Source: CAYXLW01 sp964466055
Lineage (GTDB): Bacteria; Patescibacteriota; Gracilibacteria; GCA-2401425
Reading direction: 5' to 3'
Assembly (NCBI GenBank): GCA_964466055.1
Contig: CAYXLW010000009.1
Location: 1 to 54,763 of the forward strand
DNA length: 54,763 nucleotides
Part shown: piece by piece, positions 17,308 to 24,781 of the stretch
How positions within the stretch are numbered: position 1 is the stretch's first letter
Layout of the letters: each line of letters begins with the position of its first letter
Translations under genes and position numbers: made by a program
The notes under the pieces: generated by a model
Told to the model about the DNA's origin: nothing
What the model saw: the letters and a program-made list of their open reading frames with translations, nothing else
The model's database searches: none

Positions 17308-18984
17308 CTAATATATTAATATTAAATAACATTCCTCACAATAAACTATTTCAGCTCTATCAGGAGAATATACAGTTTGTATTTCTTTGCCACACTTATC
17401 ACAATTTCTTAGCCATAGCTTTTTTGGGTTTCTTAGCTTCAGCCTTTCTTTATGCCTTTGATAAGGTGATTTTTTGGGTATAGGTAATCCCATTTTTTTA
17501 TAAAATAATAATTCCTGAGAAAGAATTTTATATAATTTACCTGTGCTTTCACATTGAAGAATTTTGTCGCAAATAGATTCATCTGTATTTTCAATATTAC
17601 TCGGAGCGTTAACCTTTGGACCAATATAATCTTGTTCATTTTTTTCATCTTCTTTCCACTTCCATTTTTTTCCTAATACTTCCTCTTTAGTCATTGGGAA
17701 ATATTCATATGCAATAGTTTCGTTATATTCAAATGAGGAAAAAATAGTTGGTAAATATTCTCCCCAATCTCCACTTTTCTCCATATGCTCAATAATTTTA
17801 GGAACGATCTTCTCATATTCTTCTTTTGTGTATTGTTTATTAAATATGCAATATTTTTTATGTTTTAGTCCTACGCATCCAAAAATATTTTTACATTGAT
17901 GGCATTCCATAGAGTAGTAAATACTGTCTCCATACCAAACTAAGAACGTAGACATAGAATTTTTAACTCCGACTGTAGAACAAGTATTAAAACAATATTC
18001 AACTCCATCTGGAGAATTAAATGTACAATCTTGGCTATTTATTCCTTTTGGAGTAAAGTTTAAATATTTTGAATCTTCTGAATCCTTTGTGTCAAAACAA
18101 TTTTTGCAATTTTTGCTATTAAAAATCATATCACCTGTACAGTCTTCACCGTTATAAATATGGGAAGATATGTGAGGATTTTTTTCTTTAAGTGAATTTA
18201 ATTTTTTCCTAAGTAAAGCTATTTTCTCCACCGTAAGTGGAAATAAATCCTTCTTTATCTTTTCATAATCTTCCTTTCCTACATAAGTATTCATAATGCA
18301 ATACTCTTTTTTACGAAGCCCAAAACAAGCAATACAATAATTACATCCTGTGCAATCTTCTATCATAATTGATTCATTACAAGTTCTACAATTTGTAAAA
18401 AAGAAACAATTATAACAATTATCAGATGCGACTCCTTCATAGCAAAATCTACAAGAATATACCGAAAGAGAGTCTAAAACATTTTCTGAATTAGAAATAA
18501 AATTCCCATATATACAATCTTCATTATTTCCACCTCCGTGAATAAGATAACAATTTTTTTGATTAAGTGTATAATTTGTGTAGTAACTATTTTCAATATT
18601 CGTTGTGTAAAGTGATACATGAGGAACCTCTTTAAAAAGTTCAAAAAACTGTTCAAAAAATGGTCTATTAAAATCAAATTCTATTCCATAATCTAAAGCA
18701 TTCCACTTATCACTCCACCATTCAGTTTGCTCATATACTTTAAGCAGTGTTTTATCTGAATACATAGAAAGTGTCTGTTTTCCACTTAAATCACATTTTC
18801 TATAATAAAAATTTCTTTCATTTCTAAAAGATAATCTTCTTTGAAGTCTGCAATCTGGACATGAATCTGGGGGAGGGATTTGATATTTCTTCCCATTAAA
18901 AATAGGAGAAACTTTATCATAAAATTTAAAATCATTGTCTGTGACAATAAATTCTATTCCGCATTGTTTACAGTTTTTTTGCAT
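17308..18984 (-). CDS. Cys-rich zinc-ribbon protein, paralog C (operon gene 2)
   Basis: A 558-residue paralog with intact N-terminal (KNCKQCG...CPDCR) and C-terminal (NCDKCGKE...YCEECYL) zinc ribbons. The central portion is the most divergent of the operon copies: fewer CxxC pairs in the first repeat tract (ENVLDSLSVYSCRFCYEG) and a distinct second tract (NSPDGVEYCFNTCSTVG). The duplicated module is CIACFGLRKKEYCIMN and FGCVGLKHKKYCIFNK. The C-terminus ends LILIY instead of LKEVY. Nine bp separate it from the genes on each side. It is the second gene of the operon starting at 20682. Confidence 0.87.
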   Translation of the reverse strand: MQKNCKQCGIEFIVTDNDFKFYDKVSPIFNGKKYQIPPPDSCPDCRLQRRLSFRNERNFYYRKCDLSGKQTLSMYSDKTLLKVYEQTEWWSDKWNALDYGIEFDFNRPFFEQFFELFKEVPHVSLYTTNIENSYYTNYTLNQKNCYLIHGGGNNEDCIYGNFISNSENVLDSLSVYSCRFCYEGVASDNCYNCFFFTNCRTCNESIMIEDCTGCNYCIACFGLRKKEYCIMNTYVGKEDYEKIKKDLFPLTVEKIALLRKKLNSLKEKNPHISSHIYNGEDCTGDMIFNSKNCKNCFDTKDSEDSKYLNFTPKGINSQDCTFNSPDGVEYCFNTCSTVGVKNSMSTFLVWYGDSIYYSMECHQCKNIFGCVGLKHKKYCIFNKQYTKEEYEKIVPKIIEHMEKSGDWGEYLPTIFSSFEYNETIAYEYFPMTKEEVLGKKWKWKEDEKNEQDYIGPKVNAPSNIENTDESICDKILQCESTGKLYKILSQELLFYKKMGLPIPKKSPYQRHKERLKLRNPKKLWLRNCDKCGKEIQTVYSPDRAEIVYCEECYLILIY

Positions 18985-18993
18985 ATAAAATAT

Positions 18994-20682
18994 TTAGTAA
19001 ACTTCTTTTAAATAACACTCTTCACAATAAACAATTTCTGGTCTATCTGGTGCATATGTTGTTTGCATCTCTATACCACATTTATCACAATTCCTTGTCC
19101 ATAAATTTCTAGGATTACGCAAAGCAACCCGCTCTTTATGTCTTTGTTCTGGAGATTTTCTTGGCAAAGGAACTCCTATTTTTTTATAAAAAGAAAATTC
19201 TTGAGGAGTTATTTTATATAATTTCCCTGTAGATTCACATTGAAGAATTTTATCACAGATGTCTATGTAAGAATTCTCTATACTTTCTGGAATTTCTATT
19301 TTTGGACCAAGATAATCATCTTTTCCTTTCTCATCATCTTTCCATTTCCATCCTTGTAGCAATACTTCTTCTTTTTTCATTATGAAATATTCTTGAGCAT
19401 CAGTTTCATTATATCCAAAAGGAGATAATGTGATTGGAAAAAATTCTCCCCATTCTCCTGTTTTTTTCATATGCTCAATAATTTTCGGAACTAACTCTTC
19501 ATATTCCTCTTTTGTATACTGTTTATTCAAAATACAATACTTACTTTTTCTGATGCTAATACATCCAAAACAATCTTTAACTGAAGGAAAGCATTCAAAA
19601 CAATAAATAAGATTTGAAATATTCTGCCAACAATGAAAAGAAAATAACGTATTATAAACGTTATATCCACAACCTACACAATCATATAAAAGTTCACAGT
19701 TTAGTCCCCACATTGAAAAATCTTGTGAATCTTTAGCTCCATTCATTATTTCATAACAATATTTACAATTTTCTAAATCCTTTGAATCAAAGGAATTTTC
19801 AGCTTCTTTACATTGTTGCAGATTATCTCCCACCGAATTTAAACATTGAATATTTCTTAAATTCCTTTGAGGAACTTTAAGTCTTGTTTTTAAACTATTC
19901 TCCTTCATATGTTCAATAACCGAGGGAGTTAATATTAATTCTTGAACTTTTTTATGCCATTCTTCTTTAGATACTTTTTTATTGAAAATATAGTATTCCT
20001 TTTGTGCTATTCCATGACATCCAAAACAAAATTTACATCCTCTTAAATCGCTTGAAAAATAACAATCTGAGCAATTATCTGAATCTTGACAATATTTACA
20101 GTTATAACAATTGTTTAAATTAATACATTCATAACAAAGCTCACATGAATGAACTCTTAAACAATCACAACAATCACGACAATTATTTATTCCTCTAGAA
20201 TAATAAGCATTTTCATTTTTTTCTGCCTGAGAAATAAGATAACAGTTTCTAGCTTCACTCGAACAGTTTGTAAATTCAGCATTGTCATCCATTAATGGAT
20301 CTATTAAAAGACTTAGATGAGGCACTTCATTACAAAGCTCTTGAAACTGTTCAAAAAATGGACGATTAAAATCAAAATTTCTACCATAATCTTTTGCATC
20401 CCATTTATCACTTTGCCACTCAGTAATATGATAAACTGGAAATGGCGTCTCCTGAGGATACATAGCAACAATTTGTTTGCCACTTAAATCACATTTTCTG
20501 TAGTACAGAGACCTTTCATTGCGAAAAGCAAGCCTTCTTTGTTGTCTACAGTCTGGACACAACTTTGGAACTGGTATTTGATATTTGTTGCCATTAAATA
20601 TTGGCGAAACTTTATCATAAAACTTTAAGTCTTCATCTGAATGATTAAAGATTACTCCACATTGTTTACAACTATTTCCCAT
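18994..20682 (-). CDS. Cys-rich zinc-ribbon protein, paralog D (first operon gene)
   Basis: A 562-residue paralog. I start at the MGNSCKQCG methionine (20682), 20 codons inside the longest frame, because all other copies begin M-x-x-x-C-K-Q-C-G. The Cys-rich central region is well developed (NNCYNCKYCQDSDNCSDC, then CKFCFGCHGIAQKEYYIFNK). The second module is CFGCISIRKSKYCILNK. Terminal ribbons are present. As the first operon gene, it has ~345 bp upstream shared with the divergent TrmB-type regulator, including a palindromic operator candidate. A minus-strand promoter with TTGTAG (20819-20824) and TATATT (20795-20800) could serve it. Confidence 0.88.
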   Translation of the reverse strand: MGNSCKQCGVIFNHSDEDLKFYDKVSPIFNGNKYQIPVPKLCPDCRQQRRLAFRNERSLYYRKCDLSGKQIVAMYPQETPFPVYHITEWQSDKWDAKDYGRNFDFNRPFFEQFQELCNEVPHLSLLIDPLMDDNAEFTNCSSEARNCYLISQAEKNENAYYSRGINNCRDCCDCLRVHSCELCYECINLNNCYNCKYCQDSDNCSDCYFSSDLRGCKFCFGCHGIAQKEYYIFNKKVSKEEWHKKVQELILTPSVIEHMKENSLKTRLKVPQRNLRNIQCLNSVGDNLQQCKEAENSFDSKDLENCKYCYEIMNGAKDSQDFSMWGLNCELLYDCVGCGYNVYNTLFSFHCWQNISNLIYCFECFPSVKDCFGCISIRKSKYCILNKQYTKEEYEELVPKIIEHMKKTGEWGEFFPITLSPFGYNETDAQEYFIMKKEEVLLQGWKWKDDEKGKDDYLGPKIEIPESIENSYIDICDKILQCESTGKLYKITPQEFSFYKKIGVPLPRKSPEQRHKERVALRNPRNLWTRNCDKCGIEMQTTYAPDRPEIVYCEECYLKEVY

Positions 20683-20794
20683 AGGATTTCTAATTAATAA
20701 ATCTGAATTAAAAATAGTTGCACACAACACAGCCTGTGTCAAATATCTATTTATGAAAATTTTAACATTCCATCTTTAATAAGCCAATAAATTG

Positions 20795-20842
20795 AATATA
20801 TTTTGTGTAGAAAAAATTCTACAACATTGCTATAATGTAGAA
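20795..20842. promoter_or_regulatory. Divergent promoter with palindromic operator candidate
   Basis: The perfect palindrome TGTAGAAAAAATTCTACA lies at 20806-20823. A half-site TGTAGAA at 20836-20842 overlaps the last base of a consensus plus-strand -10, TATAAT (20831-20836). On the minus strand the palindrome overlaps the -35 (TTGTAG) and spacer of a candidate promoter with -10 TATATT at 20795-20800 (18-bp spacer). One regulator bound here could control both the zinc-ribbon operon and its own operon. The rest of the 20683-21027 gap is AT-rich, with a possible 9-bp pairing GATTAGGAG/CTCCTAATC near the regulator's start. Confidence 0.6.
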
Positions 20843-21027
20843 GCTCATAAATATGATCCAAATGTTTAATATTAAATAAAGTAATTAATTAGAAGGAGAT
20901 TAGGAGAAAAGAAGAGTAGAAAATAGCAGTAATATAACTGATTCATTACAAAGCACCTCTTATTTCTTTTTTCAAAACTCTGAGTTTGACACACCATCTT
21001 TTCCCCTCATCTCCTAATCCCCTCCCC

Positions 21028-21783
21028 ATGATTGCGGATCTTCAAAAACTAGGACTAACATCAGAAGAAGCTAAAGTTTATATAGCATGCCTTGAAATTG
21101 GAGGAGGACATGTATCTACAATTGCTAAAAAGGCAGGAGTTCATAGGGTAAGTTGTTATCATACAATTGAAAATCTTCTTAAAAAAAGAATACTTTCTCA
21201 ATATGATAAAAATGGAGTTAAATGTTTTGCTCCTGAACCACCTGAACAAGTATTAAAAATAACCGAAGAGAAGGTAAATATAGCAAAAGGACTTATTCCT
21301 CAGCTGTTATCTCTAACTAACACTTTTGGGTTTAAACCAAAAATTAGATTTTATGAAGGGAAATCTGGAGTAGAACGAGTCTTCAACGAATCATTAGAAG
21401 CTAAAGGTGAGATTTTAAGATTTTCTAACCTAGGTGAAGTTTTAGATTTTTTCCCAGATTTCTTTAAATCAACCATCAAAGAAAAACTTAAAAGAAAAAT
21501 TAAAACTAGATTTTTATCTCCAAAAACTATTGAAGATTCAAAGGTTTTACAAAAATATCTTCCTGAAAAATATGATGAAAATTTAATTGAAGTGCTACTC
21601 GTAAACAAAGAACAATTCCTTTTTGAAAATGAAATACTGATTTTTAACAACTCAGTAGGTATAGTATCATTAAATAAAGATGAGCTTTTAGGACTAATTG
21701 TAGAAAGCGCAACTTTTACTAAAAGTATGAAAGCAGTATTCGATTTAGCATGGCTTGGAGCAACCGCTTTTGTTGCTAAATAA
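21028..21783 (+). CDS. TrmB-family transcriptional regulator
   Basis: A 251-residue protein. The N-terminal winged helix-turn-helix (LQKLGLTSEEAKVYIACLE...VSTIAKKAGVHRVSCYHTIENL) is a clear TrmB-type domain. A coiled linker and a C-terminal sensor region (KIRFYEGKSGVERVFNESL...) follow; proteins of this sort sense sugars or other small ligands, mostly in archaea but also in CPR. I start at the ATG at 21028, since the longer frame uses TTG and adds a Pro/Ser-rich leader. It is divergent from the zinc-ribbon operon, with a palindrome overlapping both promoters, so autoregulation and control of that operon are likely. The 21799 gene follows at 15 bp. Confidence 0.88.
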   Translation: MIADLQKLGLTSEEAKVYIACLEIGGGHVSTIAKKAGVHRVSCYHTIENLLKKRILSQYDKNGVKCFAPEPPEQVLKITEEKVNIAKGLIPQLLSLTNTFGFKPKIRFYEGKSGVERVFNESLEAKGEILRFSNLGEVLDFFPDFFKSTIKEKLKRKIKTRFLSPKTIEDSKVLQKYLPEKYDENLIEVLLVNKEQFLFENEILIFNNSVGIVSLNKDELLGLIVESATFTKSMKAVFDLAWLGATAFVAK

Positions 21784-21798
21784 TATAATTTTAAAAAA

Positions 21799-22332
21799 AT
21801 GAAGCTCATAAAAAAAATAGAGTGGCAAGATATATGGAAGAAATGGAGAGAAAGTGAAGCAGGATTTTGGGAAAATCTTTATAGAGGAAAAGAATTTGAT
21901 ACATGGGAAGAATGGAGAAGAACATACACAAAAAAATTAAATCTCGAGAACAAAAAATGGGGATTACATTCCATAACTCCTAAAGAACTATTAAATTTCC
22001 AGTGTGGAGCTTTTATTGGTTGGATTGATGCTAGCAAAGAAGCAAAAAGCAGATATTTTAAAGACTTAATAAAAACTTCTGTTTTTCAAAAAAACAATAA
22101 AATAAAAAATATAAAAGAAAAAATTCCTAAAGAAATAAACTTAATAGGATTTAAAAAAGGAGAAAATATTTTTATTTTTGAAGGTAATCACAGATGCATA
22201 GCTATATCTCAATTATTAGTAGAAAAAAAAGAAATTGAGAGTAAAATTTATATATCTTTGACTTCAATTGATGAAAAAAACAACTATCCTTTTATAGATT
22301 ATTATCCTGAAGATATGTTCAATAAAAAATAA
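21799..22332 (+). CDS. ParB/Srx-fold-like protein, function unknown
   Basis: A 177-residue protein. The motif FEGNHRCIAISQ (~residues 129-140) resembles the GxHR box of ParB/sulfiredoxin-fold nucleotide-binding proteins, preceded by a Trp-rich helical N-terminus (EWQDIWKKWRESEAGFWENLYRG). I cannot name a family; the fold call rests on one motif. It lies between the TrmB-type regulator (15 bp upstream) and ridA (27 bp downstream) on one strand, probably one operon. A role in nucleotide or small-molecule handling linked to the regulator is only suggested by context. Confidence 0.6.
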   Translation: MKLIKKIEWQDIWKKWRESEAGFWENLYRGKEFDTWEEWRRTYTKKLNLENKKWGLHSITPKELLNFQCGAFIGWIDASKEAKSRYFKDLIKTSVFQKNNKIKNIKEKIPKEINLIGFKKGENIFIFEGNHRCIAISQLLVEKKEIESKIYISLTSIDEKNNYPFIDYYPEDMFNKK

Positions 22333-22359
22333 AACTCTATATCCTAAATTTGAATACTT

Positions 22360-22734
22360 ATGCAATTTATAAACGCAAAAAATGCTCCAAAAGCTATTGG
22401 TCCTTATAGTCAAGCTATTATCCACCATGACATGGTGTTCACCTCAGGACAAATTGCCCTTATTCCTGAAACAATGAAAATTACAGAAGGAGGCATTGAG
22501 GCACAAACTGCACAAGTTTTAAAAAATCTTGACGAAGTATTAGCAGAAGCAGGAAGTTCTAAGGACAAGGTGATTAAGACAACAATTTTCTTAAAAGATA
22601 TGGAAGATTTTCATATTGTTAATAAAATATACTCTGATTTTTTTGGAGAACACAAACCAGCACGTTCTACAGTACAAGTATCAAGATTACCAAAAGATGT
22701 GCTTGTAGAAATTGATGTAATTGCAAAAATTTAA
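22360..22734 (+). CDS. ridA: RidA family 2-iminobutanoate/2-iminopropanoate deaminase
   Basis: A 124-residue RidA/YjgF protein. It has the opening KAIGPYSQAI, SGQIALIPE, the catalytic Arg region KPARSTVQVSRLP and the final VEIDVIAKI with the conserved Glu. RidA hydrolyses reactive enamine/imine intermediates released by PLP enzymes. The length is typical for the trimeric family. No SD; it lies 27 bp after the 21799 gene, so it is probably co-transcribed with the TrmB-type regulator. Confidence 0.95.
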   Translation: MQFINAKNAPKAIGPYSQAIIHHDMVFTSGQIALIPETMKITEGGIEAQTAQVLKNLDEVLAEAGSSKDKVIKTTIFLKDMEDFHIVNKIYSDFFGEHKPARSTVQVSRLPKDVLVEIDVIAKI

Positions 22735-22824
22735 CACCATATAGTGTTTTACTACAATATCGATGGGGGTCTTTGAAAAATTAGAACGAAGAATTAAGAT
22801 GATTTTTTTTATAATGATTTCTTA

Positions 22825-22848
22825 ATTGTTCATTCATCATTGATCATT
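22825..22848 (-). repeat. 7-bp-period TGA repeat at gene end (copy 1)
   Basis: On the minus strand this reads (AATGANN)n with TGA every 7 bases. It overlaps the stop codon of the response-regulator gene. See also 35265, 35888, 40514 and 51595. Confidence 0.7.
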
Positions 22849-23545
22849 TGCCATTATTCTCTGGTTTCTGTAAAACATATCCTTCACCTCTTATAGTTTC
22901 AATCCAATTACCACAGTGATCTTTTAAAACAGATCTAAGTATTTGTATATTAGATCGTATATTTCTATTTCTTAAAGATATATAATAATCCCCCCAAAGC
23001 TTTTCCTGAAGAAAATCTGCAGACAAAATCATCTCTGGATTTTTTAGGAAAAGAAGAAGAAGTTCTTTATTTTTTTTTGTTAAATTTAGCTGTTCGTTAT
23101 TAAAATAAAATCGATTTTTTATAATAGAATAATGAAGTTCATAATATTCAATAGTGTCACATACTTTTACATCATTAACGGAAAATTGTTGCCATCTATT
23201 AACTCTTAATTCAAGTTCTTTCCTATTAAATGGCTTAGTAATGTAATCATTCACTCCTACTTTAAAAGCCTCTTTTAAATATTCAATAGATGTCATACAC
23301 GTTATTACAATCAAAATAATATTAGGGTTATTCTGTCTTATAAGACTGCAAAGATCTATACCATTCCTTTTTTCTTTTAGCATAACATCAACTAAAACAA
23401 CATCATAAACCTTAGATGAAGCTTTATTGTAAGCCTCATCAAATTTATCTGTAATATCAATAAGATTTATATTATCTAGCCCCTTAAAAATTTTCTTAAT
23501 TGTTTCTGCTACAATTATTTCATCTTCAACAATGAGTATATTCAT
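22844..23545 (-). CDS. OmpR/PhoB-family response regulator (orphan)
   Basis: A 233-residue two-domain regulator. The receiver (~1-115) has the acidic pair EDE (residues 7-9), the phospho-acceptor Asp in VVLVDVML, a Thr/Ser switch region (VITCMTS) and the Lys in DYITKPFNRKEL. The C-terminal winged helix (~135-228) is OmpR-like (LTKKNKELLLLFLKNP...RNIRSNIQILRSVLKD...IETIRGEGYVL). It would bind DNA when phosphorylated. No histidine kinase lies beside it, so its partner is elsewhere. The stop lies in the heptad TGA repeat. It is divergent from trpD. Confidence 0.93.
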   Translation of the reverse strand: MNILIVEDEIIVAETIKKIFKGLDNINLIDITDKFDEAYNKASSKVYDVVLVDVMLKEKRNGIDLCSLIRQNNPNIILIVITCMTSIEYLKEAFKVGVNDYITKPFNRKELELRVNRWQQFSVNDVKVCDTIEYYELHYSIIKNRFYFNNEQLNLTKKNKELLLLFLKNPEMILSADFLQEKLWGDYYISLRNRNIRSNIQILRSVLKDHCGNWIETIRGEGYVLQKPENNGK

Positions 23546-23736
23546 TCAAAAAATTTATATATTAAAATAACGCTTAAAGTAAATTAATTCTAGGCATTAG
23601 TTACAATTATTTCAATTAAATATTTAAGAATAAAATTAATTTTATTAATTTTTTATTAATGGTTACTACGGCTTAATTTACTTTTTATGTAAAAAATATT
23701 AAATTATGAGAGTATTCTTTCTAAATTTTATTTACA

Positions 23737-24735
23737 ATGAAGTATATATTAGAAAAATTATTAGCAAAAGAAAATCTTACACATTTAGAAATGTGGGATA
23801 CGTTTACAAAAATAATGAATGGGGAGCTTAGTGAAATTCAAATGACTGCCTTTCTAATAGCACTTCGTGCAAAAGGAGTAACTCGAGAAGAACTATTTAC
23901 TGCAACGAACATTCTTCGTGACTATGCAGAAGAATTCCCATTAACAGATGAAAATGCTATTGATGTTTGTGGTACAGGAGGGGGCAAATACAAATTGTTT
24001 AATATTTCTACTGCAGTCACTTTTGTTGTCGCAACAGCTGGAGTAACTGTTATTAAACATGGAAATCGTTCAAACGCAAATAAATCAGGTTCTTCTGATG
24101 TATTACAGGCACTTGGAGTAAATATCAAAATATCAAAAGAAGAATCTATAAATAAGATAAAAGAAGGTGGTGTATGCTTTCTTTTTGCTCCTATGTATCA
24201 TCCAGCAATGAAATACGTTGCACCTGTTCGTAAAGATTTAGGGATCAGTACAATTTTTAATTTTCTTGGACCTCTTGCAAATCCTGCGAAAGTAAAAAGA
24301 CAACTTATTGGAGTGTTTAATGAGAAATTGATTGAAGATTATATTTATGTACTTCAAAGATTAGGACACAAAAAGGCAATTGTAGTACATGGAACAGATG
24401 GAGTAGATGAGTTTTCACTTTCTAGTAGTTCAAAATACGCTTTGCTTGATAATGATAAAATTACTATTAACACAATATCTCCCGAAAGTGTTGGACTTAA
24501 GAGAGCTAAAATTGAGGATTTAGAAGGAGGAAATCCTGAAGAAAATGCTAAAATTATAGAAAATATTTTAAAAGGAAATGATTCTAGCTCAAAAGCAGAT
24601 ATAGTTGCTTTTAATGCTGGAGTTGCTCTTTTTGTTGCAGATAAAGTTTCTTCGATAAGAGATGGGGTAAAAATGGCTAAAGAAATTTTGAAAAGTGGAA
24701 AAGCTTATGCAAAATTAAAATTTTTAATAGACTAA
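23737..24735 (+). CDS. trpD: Anthranilate phosphoribosyltransferase-like protein
   Basis: A 332-residue TrpD-family enzyme of normal length (~335-345). It has the helical N-terminal domain, the PRPP loop CGTGGGKYKLFNISTA, KHGNRSNANKSGSSDVLQALG, the anthranilate-contact region YHPAMKYVAPVRKDLG, NFLGPLANP, and the metal-binding Asp-Glu in GTDGVDEFSL. TrpD transfers the phosphoribosyl group from PRPP to anthranilate in tryptophan synthesis. The usual GTGGD Asp is Gly here, and the KHGNR loop is followed by SNANKS instead of the common xxSS. No other trp gene is present in the window, so the substrate might differ. Confidence 0.88.
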   Translation: MKYILEKLLAKENLTHLEMWDTFTKIMNGELSEIQMTAFLIALRAKGVTREELFTATNILRDYAEEFPLTDENAIDVCGTGGGKYKLFNISTAVTFVVATAGVTVIKHGNRSNANKSGSSDVLQALGVNIKISKEESINKIKEGGVCFLFAPMYHPAMKYVAPVRKDLGISTIFNFLGPLANPAKVKRQLIGVFNEKLIEDYIYVLQRLGHKKAIVVHGTDGVDEFSLSSSSKYALLDNDKITINTISPESVGLKRAKIEDLEGGNPEENAKIIENILKGNDSSSKADIVAFNAGVALFVADKVSSIRDGVKMAKEILKSGKAYAKLKFLID

Positions 24736-24736
24736 A

Positions 24737-24766
24737 CCCGCAGGTCGTGACACCCAGCAGGATTTA
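24737..24766 (+). repeat. Short CCCGCAGGTCGT palindromic repeat (copy 1)
   Basis: AACCCGCAGGTCGTGACACC followed by CAGCAGGATTT. It is related to 26478-26512 and 51093-51125. It lies 2 bp after the trpD stop and may end its transcript, although no strong T-run follows. Confidence 0.45.
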
Positions 24767-24781
24767 TTTAACTTTTAACTT

